Program-made: the position numbers and the translations under genes
Origin: Tannerella sp.
GTDB lineage: Bacteria > Bacteroidota > Bacteroidia > Bacteroidales > Tannerellaceae
DNA: 10,936 nucleotides
NCBI GenBank assembly: GCA_031277235.1
Contig: JAITMT010000146.1
Span: 1 to 10,936 of the forward strand
Direction of reading: 5' to 3'
Shown here: positions 1-6,118 of the stretch, piece by piece
Layout of the letters: the number at the start of each line of letters is the position of its first letter
Numbering within the stretch: position 1 is the stretch's first letter
Notes under the pieces: generated by a model
What the model saw: only the letters and a program-made list of their open reading frames with translations
Databases searched by the model: none
Told to the model about the DNA's origin: nothing

Positions 1-8
1 TTAGACAT
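1..8 (-). CDS. Possible first codons of a leftward gene cut by the window edge
   Basis: On the minus strand an ATG at 8-6 follows AAAAGGAAAAA, a better Shine-Dalgarno-like stretch than most genes here have, and a good leftward Bacteroidota promoter lies upstream at 159-189. Only two full codons (Met-Ser) are inside the window, so neither the frame nor the product can be verified. The call rests on promoter, spacing and ribosome-binding-site-like sequence alone. Confidence 0.3.
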
Positions 9-17
9 TTTTTCCTT

Positions 18-60
18 TTGACAGGAAAGGGAGAGAGTTTTTTCCCTCTCTTTCCGTCAA
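18..60. promoter_or_regulatory. Long hairpin near the left edge: terminator on the plus strand or leader structure on the minus strand
   Basis: TTGAC (18-22) pairs with GTCAA (56-60), and after a bulged A23 the run 24-33 pairs with 46-55 (one G-T pair). Further weak pairs reach towards a T-rich loop at about 38-43. On the plus strand the stem is followed by TAAAAATTTTTTT (61-73), which fits an intrinsic terminator for a gene ending left of the window. On the minus strand it sits directly before AAAAGGAAAAA and an ATG at 8-6, so it could be a leader structure next to a ribosome binding site. The sequence does not decide between the two; both may be true. Confidence 0.6.
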
Positions 61-158
61 TAAAAATTTTTTTGACCGATCTATGCCTCCGAAAGTTGCA
101 TTTATGGGTTGAATTTACAACTGTTTGAATAATAAATTTGAGAAACTCATTTTTGATG

Positions 159-189
159 CAAAGATAATATATTTTTAGACTACCACAAA
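159..189 (-). promoter_or_regulatory. Leftward Bacteroidota-type promoter (TTTG, 19 bp, TATCTTTG)
   Basis: Read on the minus strand, TTTG (189-186) is followed after 19 bp by TATCTTTG (166-159), matching the -33 TTTG and -7 TAnnTTTG consensus of Bacteroides. The -33 box lies just inside the 3' end of the CYTH gene, which stops at 182-180. Initiation would fall near 152 and give a leader of about 140 nt containing the 18-60 hairpin, before the possible start at 8. It is the only promoter in the window with both boxes at good spacing. Confidence 0.6.
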
Positions 190-644
190 GAAAACGGCTT
201 TTTAGCCAGCGCAGCATTGTAATACCGGGTGTCGCCGCTCACTTCAGCACCTACCCATTCGGGAAGTGCAAAGGTTTCTTCTTCCGATTCGAGTTCGATT
301 TCGGCAACCGTAAGTCCTTCGTTCTCACCGCTAAATACATCAACCTCCCAGGTATAACTTTCAAATTCAACATAATAACGAACTTTATCAATTATTCCGG
401 GCAGACACAATTTCATCAACTCCTTTGCATCTTCCAATGGGACAGGCCTTTCAAACTCGTAACGGCTCCAGCCGCGTTCGTTGGCGCCGCTTTTGATGGT
501 CAGAAATGCTTCACTGTCAGCAATTCTGATGCGCACGGAACGTTTCCTGTCCGCACATAAATAACCCTGCACGGTATGGCGTTTCTGAAAAGCCCTATTC
601 ATGAAAGAGTTATCTTTTACCAAAAATTTTCTTTCTATTTCCAT
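180..644 (-). CDS. CYTH-domain protein (triphosphate tunnel metalloenzyme, probable inorganic triphosphatase)
   Basis: A single CYTH domain fills the 154-residue protein. The family folds into an eight-stranded tunnel that binds a triphosphate and divalent metal; small bacterial members of this type mostly hydrolyse inorganic tripolyphosphate. Visible are the N-terminal ExExK signature (E2, E4, K6 in MEIERKFL), QGYL with Y28, the basic strand VRIRI (R38, R40), LTIK with K51, YEFE (62-65), K87 and R89, and the acidic late strands WEVDVF and AEIELE. Y28 and K51 sit where the Tyr-Lys dyad of the Nitrosomonas europaea enzyme lies. There is no signal peptide, so it should be cytosolic. The ATG at 644 follows AAAAGAAAAA. 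It lies 304 bp downstream of the Smr gene on the same strand, with a repeat between, so co-transcription is uncertain. A class IV adenylate cyclase role is less likely given the short, compact form. Confidence 0.85.
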   Translation of the reverse strand: MEIERKFLVKDNSFMNRAFQKRHTVQGYLCADRKRSVRIRIADSEAFLTIKSGANERGWSRYEFERPVPLEDAKELMKLCLPGIIDKVRYYVEFESYTWEVDVFSGENEGLTVAEIELESEEETFALPEWVGAEVSGDTRYYNAALAKKPFSLW

Positions 645-689
645 TTTTTCTTTTATTTTACGTATATTTAAACCACCCCGTCCTTCGGT

Positions 690-878
690 GTTAAGTTCTA
701 ATCCCGTTAGGGATTATCGCTCGGTAGAAAATGTTTCCCGTTGTTGGTTGCATTATCTCCCATCCGGTCGATGAACGTTGTTTCCTACGGAATGCATCCT
801 GTGGTTGGATGGCTCTTCTAGCGAACGATGCATTCCTACGGAATGCCGAAATAACACCGGTTTATTTTAGAACTTAAC
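690..878. repeat. Intergenic element bounded by perfect 12-bp inverted repeats (MITE-like or REP-like)
   Basis: GTTAAGTTCTAA (690-701) and its exact reverse complement TTAGAACTTAAC (867-878) enclose 165 bp. Inside are TAATCCC-GTTA-GGGATTA (699-716), GCATTCC-TAC-GGAATGC (830-846) and CATCC/GGATG (795-799 with 807-811). The 14-mer TTCCTACGGAATGC occurs twice in direct orientation (782-795 and 833-846). No open frame of note and no clear target-site duplication are visible. Similar motifs (a CCC-GTTA-GGG type hairpin, GGTAGAAAATG, CCTACGGAATGC) seem familiar from interspersed repeats of Bacteroidales, but that is from memory. It could be a non-autonomous transposable element or a REP-like structured repeat. 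Confidence 0.65.
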
Positions 879-903
879 AATCTACTCCAAAGAGGAGAAT
901 CAT

Positions 904-947
904 TACACTCTAATAACTACACTCTACACTCTAAAAACTACACACTA
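904..947. repeat. Short degenerate repeat TACACTCTA
   Basis: TACACTCTA occurs at 904-912, 918-926 and 925-933, with the variant TACACACTA at 939-947. The array abuts the stop codon of the Smr gene (951-949). It is A/C-rich on the plus strand with no hairpin potential. It looks like slippage-derived low-complexity sequence; no function can be assigned. Confidence 0.6.
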
Positions 948-948
948 A

Positions 949-2004
949 CTAAAAGAAGATCACCATTGTAGCCCCAAAGCCGTATTCGCGAAACGAAGCA
1001 TCCTGAAAGCGGCAACAACTCTTGTAAGTCGTCTTTAATTCCTTCTCGATCGCCGTCCTCAGCACGCCTTCGCCCTTGCCGTGGATAAAAACAACTTTCT
1101 GTCCTTTTTTACCCTTCTGCGCTTTCATTACCTCTTGAAATTTAGAGAGTTGATAGTCGAGAATTTCGGTGTTGCCCATTCCCGAAGCCGTATCGAGCAG
1201 TTGGTTGATGTGCAAATCAATTTCGAGCGTATCAGGCTTTTTTTCAGGCTTTTGCATCTGTTTTGCCTCCGGCTTGAAATCCTTTTTCTCATACATCGCC
1301 TCCTGAATTTCCGACGCCGTTACAAGCATCTGTTTTTCAGGAGTATCATTCGTTATCAAGGGAAAAATCAACGCATCCTCGTCGAAAAAATCATTTTTTG
1401 TAAAACAATGCAACTTGTAGAATTTTACCGTGTCCAGCCGCAACTCAATCGAAGCGGGATTTTTCAGCGAGAAGGGCTTGTCCTTTTTAAGCGCTATGAT
1501 TTGAATACAAATACGCTCATAATCAATTAATTCCGACTTCTCAAATTCTTCGATGAAAATTTTCGTATCCGGCTCAATCCAGCCGTTGAAACGGCTTGTC
1601 CAACTGTTATTACTGCCGTTCATGTAGTTGATAAACAGCCAGTAATTGCTTTCATTGACAAAATACGTCTCGAAAGCGCTCTGCATAAACGATTTAGGAT
1701 CGGTCGGTAAAAAGGCGAGGCTGACGTTCAAGCGTTCTCCCTGCGGCGTTTCGACAAATATAAACTTCTCTTTTTCAGGCTGTTTCGTTTCCTTCTGAAC
1801 CGCAACAGGTTTATACGGCTCCGGCTCTTTGTTTTCCATCCGCCTGTCTGCTTCGCCCACGACGATACATTCAGCTGTCAAAACCGGCACGTCGAAACCG
1901 TTTTCATCCTCCACAAGTACCTGATTTTTACCGTGAAAAGCCGTAACTGTCCCGCCGCCCGTACTGTTCAAAAACCGTACTTTATCTCCTATGTTTATTT
2001 TCAT
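949..2004 (-). CDS. DUF2027 / Smr-domain protein (MutS2-type C-terminal nuclease domain)
   Basis: The 351-residue protein has a small beta-rich N-terminal domain (about 1-50, beginning MKINIGDKVRFLN and rich in Gly and Val) of the DUF2027 type seen in Bacteroidota. A middle region follows that I cannot assign to a named domain, then a Lys/Glu/Gln-rich linker (about 235-258) and a C-terminal Smr domain (about 260-351). The Smr domain shows the DLH motif (263-265), HGKGEG (308-313) and a closing YGFGATMV strand. Smr domains of MutS2 and relatives nick or bind nucleic acid; the role of this stand-alone fusion is not known. The frame is open to an ATG at 2046, but the ATG at 2004 is preferred: it gives the family N-terminus, and a TAnnTTTG box lies between the two. 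No signal peptide is seen, so it is cytosolic. It is divergent from purE. Confidence 0.85.
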   Translation of the reverse strand: MKINIGDKVRFLNSTGGGTVTAFHGKNQVLVEDENGFDVPVLTAECIVVGEADRRMENKEPEPYKPVAVQKETKQPEKEKFIFVETPQGERLNVSLAFLPTDPKSFMQSAFETYFVNESNYWLFINYMNGSNNSWTSRFNGWIEPDTKIFIEEFEKSELIDYERICIQIIALKKDKPFSLKNPASIELRLDTVKFYKLHCFTKNDFFDEDALIFPLITNDTPEKQMLVTASEIQEAMYEKKDFKPEAKQMQKPEKKPDTLEIDLHINQLLDTASGMGNTEILDYQLSKFQEVMKAQKGKKGQKVVFIHGKGEGVLRTAIEKELKTTYKSCCRFQDASFREYGFGATMVIFF

Positions 2005-2019
2005 TTTCTGTTGAAATTT

Positions 2020-2033
2020 TGTACAAATGTACA
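2020..2033 (-). promoter_or_regulatory. Promoter box of the Smr gene inside a TGTACA palindrome
   Basis: On the minus strand TACATTTG (2031-2024) matches the -7 consensus TAnnTTTG about 20 nt before the ATG at 2004. It is embedded in TGTACA-AA-TGTACA (2020-2033, plus strand), two copies of a self-complementary hexamer. No TTTG is found 19 bp upstream for a -33 box. The palindrome over the -7 box would suit a repressor site, but this is inference. Confidence 0.45.
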
Positions 2034-2067
2034 TTATTTTTTTCAAAAAAGTCGAATCCCTGAATTG

Positions 2068-2099
2068 TCAAATCTTCAAATCCTCAAATTTTCAAATTA
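2068..2099. repeat. Four tandem 8-bp units, TCAAATNN
   Basis: Four exact-length units start at 2068, 2076, 2084 and 2092; each begins TCAAAT and differs only in the last two bases. Read on the minus strand they give four ATTTGA copies. They lie between the two divergent promoters (Smr and purE). None is correctly spaced to act as a -33 box for the Smr promoter. Similar TCAAAT/ATTTGA tracts recur between genes in Bacteroidales, as far as I recall. Confidence 0.6.
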
Positions 2100-2105
2100 A
2101 AAAAC

Positions 2106-2125
2106 GGGGCGAAAGCCCCTTTTTT
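2106..2125. terminator. Terminator-shaped hairpin between divergent genes
   Basis: GGGGC-GAAA-GCCCC (2106-2119), a 5-bp GC stem closed by a GNRA-like tetraloop, is followed by T6 (2120-2125) and preceded by A6, so it has terminator form in both directions. No gene ends here: the Smr gene leaves to the left and purE to the right. It lies immediately upstream of the purE -7 box, across its expected -33 region, so it would not be in the purE transcript. It may block stray transcription between the two promoters. Confidence 0.55.
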
Positions 2126-2128
2126 GCT

Positions 2129-2136
2129 TATCTTTG
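2129..2136 (+). promoter_or_regulatory. purE-ispG promoter, -7 box TATCTTTG
   Basis: TATCTTTG matches TAnnTTTG, lies 21 bp before the purE ATG and predicts a start near 2141 with a leader of roughly 17 nt without a Shine-Dalgarno. The expected -33 TTTG is replaced by the GC hairpin; instead TTTTTTGC directly precedes the box, an arrangement shared with the dut promoter (TTTTTGC at 3847-3853). Confidence 0.55.
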
Positions 2137-2157
2137 CACCGTTAAAAACGAAAAAAC

Positions 2158-2664
2158 ATGAAACCGTTGGTTAGTATAATTATGGGCAGCACATCGGATT
2201 TGCCTGTTATGGAAAAAGCGGCAGCCTTTCTCGACGAAATGGCTATTCCGTTTGAAATGAATGCCTTATCGGCTCACCGCACACCTGAAGCCGTCGAGCA
2301 ATTTGCCAAAAATGCCGAAGGCAGAGGTCTCAAAGTCATCATCGCGGCAGCGGGAATGGCGGCGCATCTTTGCGGCGTAATTGCCTCAATGACAAACGTT
2401 CCCGTAATCGGCGTGCCGATCAATTCGTCGCTTGACGGCATGGACGCCCTGCTTGCCATTGTGCAGATGCCTCCGGGGATTCCGGTGGCAACGGTCGGCA
2501 TCAACGCCTCGCTCAACAGCGCGATTCTCGCGGCGCAAATTCTTGCCACGAGCGATACGGAATTGAAAATAAAACTATCTGATTACAAGGAAAGTTTGAA
2601 GAAAAAAATCGTAAAGGCAAACGAAGATTTGCAAAAAATATCGTATAAATTTAAAACAAATTGA
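2158..2664 (+). CDS. purE: PurE, 5-(carboxyamino)imidazole ribonucleotide mutase
   Basis: PurE moves the carboxyl group of N5-carboxyaminoimidazole ribonucleotide to carbon 4 in de novo purine synthesis, in the cytosol. The 168-residue protein shows the full family signature: GSTSD (10-14) for phosphate binding, SAHRTP (38-43) with the catalytic His40, AGMAAHL, and the late SLDGMDALLAIVQMPPG block. Length and motifs fit class I (N5-CAIR mutase), which needs PurK elsewhere; no purK is adjacent. The C-terminal tail after about residue 140 is Lys-rich. The start follows a TATCTTTG promoter by 21 bp. The stop TGA overlaps the ispG ATG by one base (TGATG), so ispG is probably translated by re-initiation, linking purine and isoprenoid genes in one transcript. 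Confidence 0.95.
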   Translation: MKPLVSIIMGSTSDLPVMEKAAAFLDEMAIPFEMNALSAHRTPEAVEQFAKNAEGRGLKVIIAAAGMAAHLCGVIASMTNVPVIGVPINSSLDGMDALLAIVQMPPGIPVATVGINASLNSAILAAQILATSDTELKIKLSDYKESLKKKIVKANEDLQKISYKFKTN

Positions 2665-3815
2665 TGGATAACTATCAGAGACGCAAGACAATAGCGGTAG
2701 AAGTTGGGAACGTGGGAATTGGCGGCGACAATCCCGTGCGCGTGCAGTCAATGGCAACTACGGATACCAACGATATAGAAGCGTCTGTAAATCAAGCGAT
2801 ACGCATTATTGAAGCAGGCGCCGAATTGGTGCGTTTCACGGCGCAAGGCGTTCGCGAAGCAGAGAGTTTGAGACTGATTCGGGAGGAATTGCGTAAACGC
2901 GGTTACATGACCCCTTTGATAGCGGATATCCATTTCAATTCCGCGGCGGCGGAAGTAGCCGCGCAATATGTTGAAAAAGTGCGGATTAATCCGGGTAATT
3001 TTGTAAAATCCATCAAAAAAGACTTTTCCGACTACACCGATGAAGAATTTGAGCAGGAACGACTTTTGTTGCGGGAACGTTTTGTTAATTTTCTGAATAT
3101 CTGCAAGAAACATGATACGGCAATCCGCATCGGCGTCAATCACGGCTCGCTATCGGAACGGATGATGCGCCGCTACGGCGACACGCCGCTCGGAATGGTT
3201 GAAAGTTGCCTCGAACTGTTGAGAATTTGCAGGGAAGAGCATTTTGACAAGATCGTAGTTTCGCTCAAAGCTTCCAATACAACGCTGATGGTCAAGGCTG
3301 TACGTCTGTTAGTTGAAAGAATGGACGCGGAGGATTTTCATTATCCGCTACATTTGGGCGTAACCGAAGCGGGAGACGGCGAGGATGGACGCATCAAATC
3401 AGCCATTGGCATCGGTTCGCTGCTCGTTGATGGCATCGGCGATACGATTCGCGTCTCGTTATCGGAACAGCCTGAAAATGAGATTCCTGTGGCTTACTCC
3501 ATCTTGCAGGCAACACGCTCGCGAATTACGAAAACGGAATACATTGCCTGCCCAAGTTGCGGGCGCACGCTCTTCGATCTGGAAACGACGCTCCGGAAGG
3601 TAAAGGCTGCTACACAGCACTTTGTCGGATTGAAAATCGCCGTAATGGGCTGCATTGTCAACGGTCCGGGCGAGATGGTGGACGCCGATTACGGCTATGT
3701 CGGCGCAGGTCGCGGACGAATCAGCCTGTACAAAGGGAAAGACTTGATACTCAAAAATATACCCGAAGAAGAAGCGGTGGAAAAATTACTCGATCTAATC
3801 CATAAAAAAAGTTAA
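2664..3815 (+). CDS. ispG: IspG (GcpE), 4-hydroxy-3-methylbut-2-enyl diphosphate synthase, short form of the plant/Bacteroidetes type
   Basis: IspG reductively converts 2-C-methylerythritol 2,4-cyclodiphosphate to HMBPP in the MEP isoprenoid pathway using a [4Fe-4S] cluster. The 383-residue protein has a TIM-barrel domain (about 1-277; VQSMATTDT, ADIHFN, VRINPGN, RIGVNHGSLS, LHLGVTEAGDGEDG, GDTIRVSLSE) and a C-terminal cluster domain with Cys296, Cys299 (CPSC), Cys330 (GCIVNGPGE) and Glu337. Both halves resemble plant and Bacteroides enzymes rather than the E. coli one, yet those enzymes carry a large extra domain (A*) between the halves, giving about 600 residues or more. Here PENEIPVA (270-277) runs straight into YSILQATRSR (278-287), so that domain is absent while the frame and all cluster ligands are kept. 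The ATG at 2664 is preferred over a TTG at 2661 because it gives the TGATG overlap with purE. Confidence 0.93.
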   Translation: MDNYQRRKTIAVEVGNVGIGGDNPVRVQSMATTDTNDIEASVNQAIRIIEAGAELVRFTAQGVREAESLRLIREELRKRGYMTPLIADIHFNSAAAEVAAQYVEKVRINPGNFVKSIKKDFSDYTDEEFEQERLLLRERFVNFLNICKKHDTAIRIGVNHGSLSERMMRRYGDTPLGMVESCLELLRICREEHFDKIVVSLKASNTTLMVKAVRLLVERMDAEDFHYPLHLGVTEAGDGEDGRIKSAIGIGSLLVDGIGDTIRVSLSEQPENEIPVAYSILQATRSRITKTEYIACPSCGRTLFDLETTLRKVKAATQHFVGLKIAVMGCIVNGPGEMVDADYGYVGAGRGRISLYKGKDLILKNIPEEEAVEKLLDLIHKKS

Positions 3816-3830
3816 TATAATCGAAAGTGT

Positions 3831-3879
3831 AGTAATTACTTGTGAATTTTTGCTATCTTTGCAAGTTGAATAGCAAAAA
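3831..3879 (+). promoter_or_regulatory. dut promoter: -7 box TATCTTTG within a 10-bp inverted repeat
   Basis: TATCTTTG (3854-3861) matches TAnnTTTG and lies 22 bp before the dut ATG at 3884. It overlaps a perfect inverted repeat, TTTTTGCTAT (3847-3856) and ATAGCAAAAA (3870-3879), with a 13-bp spacer. A 10-bp palindrome, AGTAATTACT, occupies the expected -33 zone (3831-3840). Initiation near 3867 would exclude the left arm from the RNA, so the repeat is better read as a DNA-level site. Because the box lies inside the longer open frame from 3842, it also supports the start at 3884. Confidence 0.5.
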
Positions 3880-3883
3880 ATTT

Positions 3884-4318
3884 ATGCAAGTAAAGGTCGT
3901 AAACAAATCCCACCACCCGCTTCCACAGTATGCAACCGCGCTGTCGGCGGGCATGGATATTCGTGCCTATCTCGAAGCGCCGGTCGAATTGAAGCCGCTG
4001 GAAAGAAAATTGATCCCAACAGGCTTATACATAGCGCTTCCCGTTGGCTATGAAGCACAAATGCGTCCCCGTAGCGGACTTGCCGTCAAGCACGGTATCA
4101 CGTTGCTAAACACGCCCGGCACGATTGACGCTGATTACAGGGGCGAAATCGGTATTATTTTGATAAATCTCTCGTCCGAAACGTTTGTTATCAACGACGG
4201 AGAACGTATCTGTCAGATGGTTATCACCAATCATTCGCATGTGGAATGGCAATTGGAAGAGACGCTGGACGAAACGGAACGCGGCGCCGGCGGTTTCGGA
4301 CACACAGGAAAAAGTTAA
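3884..4318 (+). CDS. dut: Dut, deoxyuridine triphosphate nucleotidohydrolase
   Basis: Dut hydrolyses dUTP to dUMP and pyrophosphate, keeping uracil out of DNA and supplying dUMP for thymidylate synthesis; it acts as a cytosolic homotrimer. All five trimeric dUTPase motifs are present in order: SAGMDIRA (motif 1), RPRSGLAVKHG (2), the TIDADYRGEIGIILIN region (3), GERICQMVI (4) and RGAGGFGHTG (5), the last with His in place of the more common Ser. At 144 residues it has the usual bacterial length. The frame is open back to a GTG at 3842, but the ATG at 3884 is chosen because the extra residues are not dUTPase-like and contain the promoter. It has its own promoter 68 bp after ispG and is followed 21 bp later by the TPR gene on the same strand. 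Confidence 0.95.
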   Translation: MQVKVVNKSHHPLPQYATALSAGMDIRAYLEAPVELKPLERKLIPTGLYIALPVGYEAQMRPRSGLAVKHGITLLNTPGTIDADYRGEIGIILINLSSETFVINDGERICQMVITNHSHVEWQLEETLDETERGAGGFGHTGKS

Positions 4319-4339
4319 TTGATTAATAGTAAATTGTTT

Positions 4340-6118
4340 ATGAAAAAAAAACTGTATATATTATTTTTAATTTTTGGAATGACGCTTGGCGCTTACGGAC
4401 AAGAAAAACAGATACTTACGCCCGAACAGCAGCGTAAAGTGAATTATTTTTTCCTGGAAGGATTGAATCTGAAAAATACCGGAAAATTTGATGCTTCCTA
4501 TGAAATGTTCAAGCGATGTATCGAGATAGATTCCACATCGTCAGCCGCCCTGTACGAACTTTCGTCGTATTATCTGGATTTGGACAAGCCCGAAGAAGCC
4601 ATAGCGCTGATTAAAAAATCCGTTTTTTATGCACCTGATAATCAGGATTATCACAACGCCTTGGCATCTCTTTTTTTTAACATGGGAATGTATGGGGAAG
4701 CAGCCGAAGAATATGAATATTTGGTCAAAAAATCACCGGATAAACCCGAACTAAACTACTATTTGGCAGAGTCTTACACGAGAATGGGCGAGATCGGAAA
4801 AGCCATCGAGACCTACGATGCACTGGAAAATGCAATGGGCATGTACGAAGCATTGTCAATGGCTAAGTATCAACTGTATATGATGCTTGAAAAGTCGAAC
4901 AAGGCTTTTGAGGAAATGGAAAAACTTTCCGAAAAATTCCCGACCGAGACGCGCTACATGATTATGCTGGGCGACCTTTATTTGCAGCAGGACGATACCG
5001 TCAAGGCGTTGCAATACTATGTCAAAGCGCACGAAATTGATGCTGAATCACCTTATTATCACGTATCTATGGCTAACTATTACGAGAAAACGGGAAATCC
5101 CGAAGCCGCTAAACAGCAAATCAACGGCGCTTTGTTGAACAAAAAGTTGGATGTGAATACAAAACTCAGTATATTAGCGCGTTATATTGTGCAACTGCAA
5201 CGATCGCAGCAGGATACCGAAGGGGCTAATTCGCTGTTTCAGACGTTGTTGGAGCAACATCCCGAAGAATCGAGGTTGAAACTGTCGTATGGTGATTTTT
5301 TGGTTTTACAGGAGAAAAATGACGAGGCAAAGTTTCAGTATCAATTGGTTACCGAAAGCGAGCCTGAAAATCAGATGGCTTGGCAACAGTTGCTGGGATT
5401 GTACTTTCGCCAAAATCAATTTGACGAAGCGATTGCAGTGTGTCAAAAATGTAAAACCATCTTTCCCGACGAATCCATGTTCAGCCTGTATCTCGGAATT
5501 GCATATTTCCAGAAAAAGGAATATCAAAATGCAATAGATGCTTATAAATCAGCCATTTCATCTTTTTCCGAAGATGAAGAAAACAAGCCTGTGATTTCGG
5601 ATTTTTACGGACAAATCGGTGATACTTATTTCCGGATGAACCAAACAGACAGCGCTTTTGCCAACTATGAAAAAGCACTGATATTCAACGATAAAAATGT
5701 TGTTGCTTTGAATAATTACGCCTACTATCTGTCTCTCTTGAAAAAAGACTTGACGAAGGCAGAACGCATGAGCGCCCTATGTATCAAGTTTGAACCCGAT
5801 AATGCCACATACATAGATACTTATGCCTGGATTTTCTTCATGCAGGGCAACTATTTTCTGGCAAAAATCTATATCGAACAGGCAATTTCAAAAGATATGG
5901 AAGGAAGCGCGGAATTGCTTGATCATTACGGAGATATACTCTATATGTCGGGTGAGAAGGAAAAGGCTTTGGAGCAGTGGCAAAAAGCAAAAGAGGCGGG
6001 TAAAAATAGCACGACATTAGACAGAAAAATTGAAGAAAAGCAATATTTTGAAGAAACGGAAGAGGAATTGATTAACAATACGGACGGAACGACAAATGAG
6101 GACGGTGAAAATCTTTGA
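4340..6118 (+). CDS. Secreted tetratricopeptide-repeat protein
   Basis: The 592-residue protein begins with a Sec signal peptide (MKKKLYILFLIFGMTLGAYG, probable cleavage before QEK), with no lipobox Cys, so it should be periplasmic. From about residue 25 to 560 it is an array of roughly a dozen tetratricopeptide repeats, with typical helix pairs such as the stretches around YEMFKRCIEID, AIETYDALEN, ALQYYVKAHEIDAE and AFANYEKALIFND. The last 30 or so residues are acidic. TPR arrays bind protein partners, so this is probably a scaffold for an envelope process; the exact role is unknown. The gene sits between dut and a DUF4292 lipoprotein, an order I recognise from Bacteroidales, and overlaps the next gene by 23 nt. 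The ATG at 4340 is used because it starts the signal peptide; an upstream TTG at 4319 only adds seven residues. Confidence 0.85.
   Translation: MKKKLYILFLIFGMTLGAYGQEKQILTPEQQRKVNYFFLEGLNLKNTGKFDASYEMFKRCIEIDSTSSAALYELSSYYLDLDKPEEAIALIKKSVFYAPDNQDYHNALASLFFNMGMYGEAAEEYEYLVKKSPDKPELNYYLAESYTRMGEIGKAIETYDALENAMGMYEALSMAKYQLYMMLEKSNKAFEEMEKLSEKFPTETRYMIMLGDLYLQQDDTVKALQYYVKAHEIDAESPYYHVSMANYYEKTGNPEAAKQQINGALLNKKLDVNTKLSILARYIVQLQRSQQDTEGANSLFQTLLEQHPEESRLKLSYGDFLVLQEKNDEAKFQYQLVTESEPENQMAWQQLLGLYFRQNQFDEAIAVCQKCKTIFPDESMFSLYLGIAYFQKKEYQNAIDAYKSAISSFSEDEENKPVISDFYGQIGDTYFRMNQTDSAFANYEKALIFNDKNVVALNNYAYYLSLLKKDLTKAERMSALCIKFEPDNATYIDTYAWIFFMQGNYFLAKIYIEQAISKDMEGSAELLDHYGDILYMSGEKEKALEQWQKAKEAGKNSTTLDRKIEEKQYFEETEEELINNTDGTTNEDGENL

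Larger units (their letters stand above)
645..948. other. 304-bp intergenic stretch between the Smr and CYTH genes
   Basis: No credible coding frame is seen. The stretch holds, left to right, the A/T-rich leader of the CYTH gene (645-670), a structured repeat with inverted ends (690-878), a small CTCC/GGAG inverted repeat around 884-898, and a run of TACACTCTA repeats (904-947) touching the stop codon of the Smr gene. No match to TAnnTTTG is present on the minus strand, so the CYTH gene either depends on transcription from the Smr promoter or has a promoter I cannot recognise. Confidence 0.6.

Noticed and set aside
133..140. TAAATTTG, a match to the -7 consensus on the plus strand
   Set aside because: No plus-strand gene follows before 2158, and the sequence is A/T-rich enough for chance matches.
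690..947. CRISPR array
   Set aside because: The repeats are short, of unequal spacing and differ from each other. There are no uniform spacers and no cas genes.
1081..1530. Plus-strand open frame of 149 codons
   Set aside because: It is antisense to the DUF2027/Smr gene, which has recognisable motifs. Its product is an Arg/Leu/Phe-rich string with no domain.
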